From positions 1-20,637 of the forward strand of contig CALPVM020000006.1 in NCBI GenBank assembly GCA_943327015.2: 20,637 nucleotides of DNA. The letters run 5' to 3'. The position numbers and the translations under genes were made by a program. Shown here one piece after another: positions 15,358 to 20,637 of the stretch. This DNA comes from Akkermansia muciniphila. Its GTDB lineage: Bacteria; Pseudomonadota; Gammaproteobacteria; Burkholderiales; Burkholderiaceae_C. Positions within the stretch are counted from its first letter, which is position 1, and the number at the start of each line of letters is the position of its first letter. The notes beneath the pieces are model-generated. The model made no database searches. It was not told the DNA's origin and saw only the letters and a list, made by a program, of their open reading frames with translations.

Positions 15358-15711
15358 ATGAATATTACCGCTCAAAACTTGCGCGACAGAGTCATTGCAC
15401 TTGCAGAAGCGCGTATTACAGACCCTGCAGCGCAAATCACCATTACCCCTGCAGAGGCGCTTTATCTGGCAGGGGTTTTGGACTCCCTGAAGGTGGAGTG
15501 CAGCACTACACCGACCATGCATACTACGACTTCTTTGGATGTGAGCTGGCAAACAGCAGCCGAGTTGCGTAAAGTAGGCATTTATAGCATTCGCGACCTG
15601 TTGCAGTGTTCGGAATACGACCTCGTGCGCTTGTCTGGACTAAGCAGCAAATCTTTAGATGATTTGACGCTGGCCTTACACAAGGCCGGTGTCGTGTTGC
15701 GGCGCACCTGA
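15358..15711 (+). CDS. Free-standing RNA polymerase alpha C-terminal-domain-like protein
   Basis: This 117-residue protein starts 15 bases after the kinase stop. Residues 60-114 align without gaps to the E. coli RNA polymerase alpha-CTD from about Leu260 to Leu314. The best-matching parts are GIYSIRDLLQCSEYDL (E. coli NIYYIGDLIQRTEVEL) and GLSSKSLDDL (E. coli NLGKKSLTEI). At DNA-contact positions, Arg265 is Gln65, Asn268 is Ala68 and Gly296 is Ser96, whereas Lys298 and Ser299 are kept as Lys98 and Ser99. Residues 1-59 are helical-looking and resemble nothing I recognise. The alpha N-terminal dimerisation domain is absent and not truncated here. It could bind DNA weakly, bind a protein partner, or be a generic helix-hairpin-helix domain. 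No Shine-Dalgarno is obvious. Confidence 0.8.
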   Translation: MNITAQNLRDRVIALAEARITDPAAQITITPAEALYLAGVLDSLKVECSTTPTMHTTTSLDVSWQTAAELRKVGIYSIRDLLQCSEYDLVRLSGLSSKSLDDLTLALHKAGVVLRRT

Positions 15712-15736
15712 AGGGCAGGGGGCTATCACCGGTTTG

Positions 15737-16813
15737 TTAGTCGTCGTGTAGCGTTACGCCGTAAATGTGCCAAATCGCCATAAACATAGCGGCAATGAGT
15801 GGGCCGATAACAAAGCCATTCATGCCAACTACCGACATGCCACCCAAGGTGGTAATCATCACCACATAATCCGGCAAGCGCGTGCTCTTGCCCACCAACA
15901 TCGGGCGCAGCAGGTTATCTACCAAGCCAATGACCAGTACCCCATAAATAGCCAGTCCCAGCCCCTGCCAAATTGCGCCAGAGATAAAAAAGTAAATGGC
16001 AACCGGCAGCCATACTAAAGTTGCACCCACAGCGGGAACCAGTGATAAAAATGCCATTAACACCGCCCAGAGCAGTGCACCGGTAACACCCAAAAACCAA
16101 AAGGCCAGCCCGCCTAAAGCGCCTTGAATGGCAGCAATAAACAGGTTGCCCTTGATAGTGGCCAGTATTACCGTATGAAATTTCTCAAATAACTCTTTGC
16201 TATGCTCAGGAGCCATTGGAATCAGACGATGTGCAGCTTGTACCATCTGGGCACCATCGCGTATTAAAAAAAATGCCAGATACAGCGTAATGCATACCTG
16301 AATGGCAAGGTCAAACGTCACTTGTCCGACATTGAATGCTTGACCTGCAATCCATTGCGTGCCTTGCGTCAACGCCGCGTTCAGGCGGTTTTGTAAAGTG
16401 GTAAATGAATCCAGGCCCAGCCGGGTCAAAATATCGGTCATCCAAACTGGAAGTGACTCAAAAAGACTTTGAAAATACACCCACGGTTGAAAGTTGCCCG
16501 CCTGAAGTCGTTGAAATAAACCAGCCGCCTCCAAAGCCAATGCTGTGGTAACCATGCTGAAAGGTACTATTACAGCCAAAAGAACCACTAGTAATGTGAG
16601 CAGAGCTGCAAGATTCGGACGCTGCCATGCCAATGGCAATATTTTGCGGTGCAAGGGCTCAAACACTAAGGCAATAATCACTCCCCACAGAATTGCACCG
16701 TAAAACGGCATCAGAATCCAAACTAGAGCGATTGAGACAGCAGTCAGTAAAAAAAGAGCTTTATTGTTGGTTTGAGTAAAATTGGTGCGTTTATTTGCGG
16801 GCTTGTTAGGCAT
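15737..16813 (-). CDS. AI-2E/PerM-family membrane transporter
   Basis: The 358-residue protein has the layout of the AI-2E transporter (PerM/TqsA/YdiK) family: about eight hydrophobic segments. The first lie at residues 19-52 and 66-95, then comes a long amphipathic region, and the rest are between about 170 and 350. Signatures are ITLYLAFFLIRDG, the KGNLFIAAIQGALGGLAFWFLG stretch around residue 220, FLSLVPAVGA and the C-terminal NLLRPMLVGK. Substrates of this family vary and include autoinducer-2 export and Na+/Li+ antiport, so no substrate is assigned. The start has no clear Shine-Dalgarno. It is convergent with the alpha-CTD-like gene, 25 bases apart, and divergent from etfB. Confidence 0.88.
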   Translation of the reverse strand: MPNKPANKRTNFTQTNNKALFLLTAVSIALVWILMPFYGAILWGVIIALVFEPLHRKILPLAWQRPNLAALLTLLVVLLAVIVPFSMVTTALALEAAGLFQRLQAGNFQPWVYFQSLFESLPVWMTDILTRLGLDSFTTLQNRLNAALTQGTQWIAGQAFNVGQVTFDLAIQVCITLYLAFFLIRDGAQMVQAAHRLIPMAPEHSKELFEKFHTVILATIKGNLFIAAIQGALGGLAFWFLGVTGALLWAVLMAFLSLVPAVGATLVWLPVAIYFFISGAIWQGLGLAIYGVLVIGLVDNLLRPMLVGKSTRLPDYVVMITTLGGMSVVGMNGFVIGPLIAAMFMAIWHIYGVTLHDD

Positions 16814-16879
16814 AAGTTTAAATTTTTTATAAAAAGATGGGTTGATGGTGCCTGATCATCCAGTGGAATTACAAAAAAT

Positions 16880-16891
16880 GAACGATCGTTC
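16880..16891. promoter_or_regulatory. Candidate operator: perfect 12-base palindrome upstream of etfB
   Basis: GAACGATCGTTC is a perfect palindrome. Beyond two mismatched bases on each side it is flanked symmetrically by five As on the left and five Ts on the right. It sits eight bases upstream of a TATAAT box, in the -35/-10 spacer region, a classical repressor position. Its form resembles operators of TetR-type regulators. A betaproteobacterial TetR regulator of fatty-acid genes (FadP) has been described by comparative genomics, but I cannot confirm the match to its motif here. Confidence 0.55.
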
Positions 16892-16898
16892 TATTTTT

Positions 16899-16904
16899 TA
16901 TAAT
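16899..16904 (+). promoter_or_regulatory. Candidate etfB -10 promoter element
   Basis: A perfect TATAAT lies about 115 bases before the etfB ATG and would give a leader of about 105-110 bases. No good -35 hexamer is seen 16-18 bases upstream; that stretch is A-rich and overlaps the palindrome. A weaker TAAGAT at 16978-16983 is an alternative. Confidence 0.45.
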
Positions 16905-17018
16905 TTAAAATAAACCAATTAGTAAAGATACACCTGACGTGTACTTTAAAATAGCGTAGTCTAAGTCGACAATCTTCTAAGATACAAGTTTTTTCACTCA
17001 TCATCTGGAGCGGCAGCA

Positions 17019-17768
17019 ATGAAAGTCCTGGTACCCGTAAAACGCGTAGTGGACTACAACGTCAAGGTTCGCGTTAAGTCGGACAACAGCGGTGTAGACA
17101 TTTCCAACGTCAAAATGAGCATGAACCCTTTTGACGAAATTGCTGTAGAAGAAGCAGTTCGCCTCAAAGAAAAAGGCGTGGTCACCGAGGTCATCGCTAT
17201 TTCCTGCGGCGTAGCGCAATGCCAAGAAACCCTGCGTACTGCCATGGCGATTGGCGCAGATCGCGGCATATTGATTGAAACTGCCGAAGAGCTGCAACCC
17301 TTGGCAGTGGCCAAGTTGCTCAAAGCTATCGTGGACAAAGAGCAACCCCAACTCATCATCCTTGGCAAGCAAGCCATTGACGATGACTGCAACCAAACCG
17401 GCCAGATGCTGGCTGCCTTGGCCGATTTGCCCCAAGCTACTTTTGCCAGCAAGGTAGAAGTCGCTGACGGCAAAGCCAACGTTACCCGTGAGGTAGACGG
17501 TGGTCTGGAAACCTTGGCGGTTACTCTGCCAGCCATCATTACCACCGATCTGCGCTTGAACGAGCCACGCTACGTTACCTTGCCTAACATCATGAAGGCC
17601 AAGAAAAAGCAACTTGACACCTTCAAGCCAGAAGACTTGGGCGTTGATGTTGCACCACGTATCAAAACCCTCAAGGTTACTGAGCCACCCAAGCGCAGCG
17701 CCGGCATCAAGGTGCCTGATGTGGCGACTCTGGTTGCCAAACTCAAGAACGACGCTAAAGTTATCTAA
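17019..17768 (+). CDS. etfB: Electron transfer flavoprotein beta subunit
   Basis: EtfB binds AMP and, with EtfA, carries electrons from acyl-CoA dehydrogenases to ETF-ubiquinone oxidoreductase. The 249-residue length is standard for group I ETF beta. The N-terminus MKVLVPVKRVVDYNVKVRVK, NPFDEIAVEEAVRLKEKG and the family signature region around VTREVDGGLETLAVTLPAII are all present. The recognition-loop part EPRYVTLPNIMKAKKK, which docks partner dehydrogenases, is conserved. A GGAG element ten bases upstream supports the start. etfA follows after 12 bases. A candidate operator and promoter lie in the 205-base region upstream. Confidence 0.97.
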   Translation: MKVLVPVKRVVDYNVKVRVKSDNSGVDISNVKMSMNPFDEIAVEEAVRLKEKGVVTEVIAISCGVAQCQETLRTAMAIGADRGILIETAEELQPLAVAKLLKAIVDKEQPQLIILGKQAIDDDCNQTGQMLAALADLPQATFASKVEVADGKANVTREVDGGLETLAVTLPAIITTDLRLNEPRYVTLPNIMKAKKKQLDTFKPEDLGVDVAPRIKTLKVTEPPKRSAGIKVPDVATLVAKLKNDAKVI

Positions 17769-17780
17769 GGAGCCAACAAC

Positions 17781-18713
17781 ATGACCGCTCTCGTAATCGC
17801 TGAACACGACAACGCATCCATCAAGGGTGCAACTCTTAACACCGTAACTGCTGCTGCCCAATGTGGTGGCGACGTTCACGTTCTCGTTGCTGGTAGCAAC
17901 GCTGGTGCTGCAGCTGCCGCAGCAGCACAAATTGCTGGTGTGAGCAAAGTACTGCACGCCGACGGCGAAGGTTTTGCCCACGGCTTGGCAGAAAATATCG
18001 CTGCACAGGTATTGGCTCTGGCATCTGCTTACAGCCACATTGTGTTTCCAGCAACTGCCGCTGGTAAAAACGTAGCGCCCCGCGTAGCTGCTAAGTTGGA
18101 TGTAGGCCAAGTATCAGACATCACCAAAGTAGTGAGTGCAGACACTTTTGAACGCCCCATTTACGCAGGTAACGCTATTGCTACCGTGCAAACCGCAGAC
18201 GCTGTAAAGGTTTTAACAGTGCGTACCACTGGTTTTGACCCCGCTGCTGCTACAGGCGGTAGCGCCGCCGTGGAAGTTGTTGGCGCTGCTGCTGCCAGCG
18301 CTGCAGTGAGCTTTGTAGGTTCAGAAATTGCCAAAAACGACCGCCCAGAATTGACTGCAGCCAAGATCATTGTGTCCGGTGGACGTGCTTTGGGCTCCAG
18401 CGACAAGTTTGCCGAAGTCATGACCCCACTGGCCGACAAATTGGGTGCGGCACTCGGTGCTTCGCGCGCTGCGGTAGACGCTGGCTATGCGCCTAACGAC
18501 TGGCAAGTGGGTCAAACCGGCAAAATCGTCGCTCCCCAGCTGTACGTGGCTTGCGGTATCAGCGGTGCTATTCAGCATTTGGCTGGTATGAAAGACAGCA
18601 AGGTGATTGTGGCTATCAACAAAGACCCTGAAGCGCCTATTTTTGGTGTGGCAGACTTTGGATTGGAAGCTGATTTGTTTACCGCAGTCCCAGAGTTGAT
18701 TGCTGCACTCTGA
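17781..18713 (+). CDS. etfA: Electron transfer flavoprotein alpha subunit
   Basis: The 310-residue product is a normal-length EtfA. The N-terminal domain (about 1-185) is Ala-rich. The C-terminal FAD-binding domain (about 193-310) shows IIVSGGRALGS, GASRAAVDAGY (Arg229), GQTGKIVAP (244-252), the signature LYVACGISGAIQH (254-266, the SGAIQH loop contacting FAD), and AINKDPEAPIFGVADFGL. These residues bind the FAD that accepts electrons from acyl-CoA dehydrogenases. AAGGAGCC gives a strong ribosome-binding site. A rho-independent terminator begins 11 bases after the stop, so the main etfBA transcript likely ends before the acyl-CoA dehydrogenase gene. Confidence 0.97.
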   Translation: MTALVIAEHDNASIKGATLNTVTAAAQCGGDVHVLVAGSNAGAAAAAAAQIAGVSKVLHADGEGFAHGLAENIAAQVLALASAYSHIVFPATAAGKNVAPRVAAKLDVGQVSDITKVVSADTFERPIYAGNAIATVQTADAVKVLTVRTTGFDPAAATGGSAAVEVVGAAAASAAVSFVGSEIAKNDRPELTAAKIIVSGGRALGSSDKFAEVMTPLADKLGAALGASRAAVDAGYAPNDWQVGQTGKIVAPQLYVACGISGAIQHLAGMKDSKVIVAINKDPEAPIFGVADFGLEADLFTAVPELIAAL

Positions 18714-18723
18714 TGCAGATACC

Positions 18724-18755
18724 AAAAAGGGCATCGGCAGCGATGCCCTTTTTTT
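18724..18755 (+). terminator. Intrinsic terminator after etfA
   Basis: An eight-base-pair stem GGGCATCG (18729-18736) and CGATGCCC (18741-18748) encloses a GCAG tetraloop and is followed by seven Ts (18749-18755). The run of As before the stem (18724-18728) can extend pairing into the T tract and could let it work on the opposite strand too. Confidence 0.93.
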
Positions 18756-18802
18756 CGTTTTGATTTGTCATTTTCCCTCACAAAAATTCTTCGGAGCACA
18801 CT

Positions 18803-20593
18803 ATGAGCTACATTGCACCCGTTAAAGACATGCTTTTCAACATCCAGCATCTTGCCAATATTGAGCAGATTGCCAAAATTCCGGCGTTTGAAGATGCGGG
18901 TTTTGATACCGCCCAAGCCGTGTTGGAAGAAGCAGCCAAGTTCAACGAGGGCGTGTTGTCCCCTTTGAACTGGGAAGGTGACAAAAACCCTTCCAGCCTC
19001 AAAGATGGCGTGGTCACTGCGACCCCCGGTTTTAAAAATGCCTTTAAGCAATTTGTAGAAGGCGGCTGGCAAGGACTGCAACATCCTGTCGAAAACGGTG
19101 GTCAAGGCTTGCCAAAAACCATTGGTGCAGCCTGCATTGAAATGGTTAACAGTGCCAACATGAGCTTTGCACTTTGCCCGCTACTCAGTGATGGCGCCAT
19201 TGAAGCATTGTTGACCGCCGGTTCCGATGAACTCAAAGCCATTTACCTTGACAAACTGGTCAGCGGCCAATGGACTGGTACCATGAACCTGACCGAACCC
19301 CAAGCCGGTAGCGACTTGGCCTTGGTGCGTACCCGTGCCGAACCCCAACCCGACGGCACCTACAAAGTATTCGGTACCAAAATTTATATCACCTGGGGTG
19401 AGCACGATATGGCCGAAAACATCGTCCACCTCGTATTGGCGCGTGTGAAAGGTGCTCCAGAAGGCGTAAAAGGCATCAGCCTGTTTGTGGTGCCTAAATT
19501 TATGGTTAACCAAGATGGCTCCTTGGGCGCACGTAACGATGTGCATTGCGTCAGCATCGAACACAAAATGGGTATCAAAGCCAGCCCCACTGCTGTATTG
19601 CAATACGGCGACCATGGCGGTGCCATTGGCTACTTGGTAGGCGAAGAAAACCGTGGCTTGGAATACATGTTCATCATGATGAACGCTGCCCGCTACGGTG
19701 TGGGTGTGCAAGGTGTGGCCATTGCCGAGCGTGCCTACCAAAAAGCTGTGCAATACGCCAAAGACCGTGTGCAAAGCCGCCCAGTTGATGGCTCTATTGC
19801 CGCCAGTGCGCCCATTATTCATCACCCCGATGTCAAACGCATGCTCATGACTATGCGCGCCTACACCGAAGGCTGCCGTGCACTGGCTAGCGTAGCCGCT
19901 TCTGCTTACGACGCCGCGCACCACCACCCTGACGCAGAAGTGCGTAAACCCAACCAAGCGTTTTACGAATTCATGGTGCCGCTGGTTAAAGGTTTCAGCA
20001 CCGAGATGAGCTTGGAAGTAACCTCCTTGGCCGTGCAAGTGCATGGTGGTATGGGCTTTATTGAAGAAACCGGTGTAGCCCAGTACTACCGTGATGCCAA
20101 AATTTTGACCATTTATGAAGGTACTACCGCTATTCAGGCTAATGACCTGGTAGGTCGTAAAACCGCCCGTGATGGTGGCCAAACTGCCAAAGGTATTGCA
20201 GGCCAAATCGAAGCTACCGAAGCAGAATTGCTGAAAAGCGGAACAGAGCACGCCTTGACCATGGCCAAGCGCTTGAAGGCTGCACGTGAGGCATTCATTG
20301 AGGTAGTCAATTTTGTGGCGGGTAACACCAAGGCCAGCCCCAATGCCGTGTTTGCCGGTAGCGTGCCTTACCTGATGTTGGCAGGCAATGTGATGGCCGG
20401 ATGGCAAATGGCACGTGGCCTGTTGGCGGCGCAAGAGCAATTGGCAGCTGGTACCGATGTAGCATTTATGCAATCTAAAATTACCACCGCGCGTTTTTAT
20501 GCGGATCATATTTTGACCAAAGTGCCAGGCATGCGTGACAGCATCACCGAAGGTGCACAGTGCGTAACTGCATTGGCGCTGGAAGCGTTCTAA
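18803..20593 (+). CDS. Long-form acyl-CoA dehydrogenase
   Basis: The 596-residue flavoenzyme is of the longer acyl-CoA dehydrogenase class, with an extra C-terminal domain (about 470-596) after the usual N, middle and C domains. Landmarks are GGWQGLQHPVENGGQGLP, TEPQAGSDLALVRTRA (FAD/substrate contact), a middle domain with KIYITWGEHDM, EENRGLEYMFIMMNAARYGVG, and QVHGGMGFIEETG. The catalytic base is Glu439 in IYEGTTAIQ, where medium-chain enzymes have Glu376. This class includes 3-methylthiopropionyl-CoA dehydrogenase (DmdC) and medium/long-chain FadE-like enzymes, so the exact substrate is open. It should pass electrons to EtfAB encoded just upstream. CGGAG lies upstream of the ATG. Confidence 0.93.
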   Translation: MSYIAPVKDMLFNIQHLANIEQIAKIPAFEDAGFDTAQAVLEEAAKFNEGVLSPLNWEGDKNPSSLKDGVVTATPGFKNAFKQFVEGGWQGLQHPVENGGQGLPKTIGAACIEMVNSANMSFALCPLLSDGAIEALLTAGSDELKAIYLDKLVSGQWTGTMNLTEPQAGSDLALVRTRAEPQPDGTYKVFGTKIYITWGEHDMAENIVHLVLARVKGAPEGVKGISLFVVPKFMVNQDGSLGARNDVHCVSIEHKMGIKASPTAVLQYGDHGGAIGYLVGEENRGLEYMFIMMNAARYGVGVQGVAIAERAYQKAVQYAKDRVQSRPVDGSIAASAPIIHHPDVKRMLMTMRAYTEGCRALASVAASAYDAAHHHPDAEVRKPNQAFYEFMVPLVKGFSTEMSLEVTSLAVQVHGGMGFIEETGVAQYYRDAKILTIYEGTTAIQANDLVGRKTARDGGQTAKGIAGQIEATEAELLKSGTEHALTMAKRLKAAREAFIEVVNFVAGNTKASPNAVFAGSVPYLMLAGNVMAGWQMARGLLAAQEQLAAGTDVAFMQSKITTARFYADHILTKVPGMRDSITEGAQCVTALALEAF

Positions 20594-20595
20594 AC

Positions 20596-20615
20596 AATTG
20601 GCGTGTACCCCAATT
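20596..20615. other. Weak stem-loop after the acyl-CoA dehydrogenase stop
   Basis: AATTGG (20596-20601) and CCAATT (20610-20615) can form a six-base-pair stem with an eight-base loop, three bases after the stop codon. No T tract follows within the window, so a terminator role is doubtful. The rest of the 44-base tail shows nothing recognisable. Confidence 0.25.
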
Positions 20616-20637
20616 TAACCCATTAACTTAAATAGGC

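Noticed and set aside
15358..15711. Broken or truncated rpoA gene
   Set aside because: There is no sequence resembling the alpha N-terminal domain upstream. The frame is intact with its own start, and the first 59 residues are unlike rpoA, so it is a separate small gene and not a remnant.
13142..15711. Known anti-phage defence system
   Set aside because: No nuclease, toxin, reverse transcriptase or mobile-element signature is present, and the flanks are ordinary housekeeping genes. Kinase-USP fusions fit stress signalling better.
15712..15736. Possible bidirectional terminator between the alpha-CTD-like gene and the permease
   Set aside because: The 25 bases contain no stem-loop with a T tract on either strand.
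16928..16942. Short inverted repeat ACAC-GTGT region before etfB as a second operator
   Set aside because: The arms are only four bases, which is expected by chance in a 200-base gap.
17001..18110. 369-codon open frame on the minus strand opposite etfB and etfA
   Set aside because: It is antisense to two confidently identified genes. The translation has no recognisable domain and an unnatural composition.
19181..20509. 442-codon open frame on the minus strand opposite the acyl-CoA dehydrogenase
   Set aside because: It lies fully antisense to a gene with clear family motifs. Its translation is rich in His, Gly, Phe and Cys without domains, which is typical of a codon-bias shadow frame.

Overview
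This 20.6 kb window is a chromosomal segment of a betaproteobacterium. It is most likely a member of the Burkholderiales close to the Comamonadaceae. The aspartyl-tRNA synthetase, the chain oxidoreductase C-terminus/DUF971/ubiE/Tim44-like/ubiJ/ubiB/fmdB-like/DUF502/aspS, and the etfB-etfA-acyl-CoA dehydrogenase block all fit that group. GC content looks moderate by eye (not counted), lower than in many Comamonadaceae. I see no tRNA, rRNA, insertion sequence, CRISPR array or phage gene. Coding density is very high and no gap exceeds about 210 bases.

Region 1 (1-9501, all plus strand). It opens with the C-terminal end of a large oxidoreductase carrying a cysteine-rich CCG domain, then a DUF971 protein. 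Next come the ubiquinone genes ubiE, ubiJ and ubiB with a Tim44-like membrane protein among them, a small zinc-ribbon protein, a DUF502 membrane protein and aspS. guaD (guanine deaminase) and dcd (dCTP deaminase) follow, coupled by an ATGA overlap. Gaps are mostly 10-50 bases, so this reads as one long transcription unit or a few overlapping ones.

Region 2 (9498-12932, minus strand). A three-gene signalling or envelope operon runs in transcription order: secreted SH3-domain protein, secreted M48 zinc metalloprotease, and CHASE2-domain class III adenylate cyclase. The last two genes overlap by ATGA. The cyclase gene ends tail-to-tail inside the dcd stop codon.

Region 3 (13142-15711, plus strand). 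Divergent from region 2 across 209 bases, three closely packed genes encode a metallophosphoesterase, a Ser/Thr kinase fused to a universal-stress-protein domain, and a small free-standing homologue of the C-terminal domain of RNA polymerase alpha. This trio is the most interesting part of the window. It places a putative phosphatase, a kinase-sensor fusion and a possible transcription-machinery partner together, and the alpha-CTD copy has lost two of the main DNA-contact residues while keeping the fold signature.

Region 4 (15737-20637). A convergent AI-2E/PerM-type permease on the minus strand is followed, after a 205-base divergent intergenic region, by etfB-etfA, a clear intrinsic terminator, and a long-form acyl-CoA dehydrogenase. 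A perfect 12-base palindrome lies just upstream of a consensus TATAAT box in front of etfB. It is a good candidate operator for a TetR-type regulator of fatty-acid catabolism.
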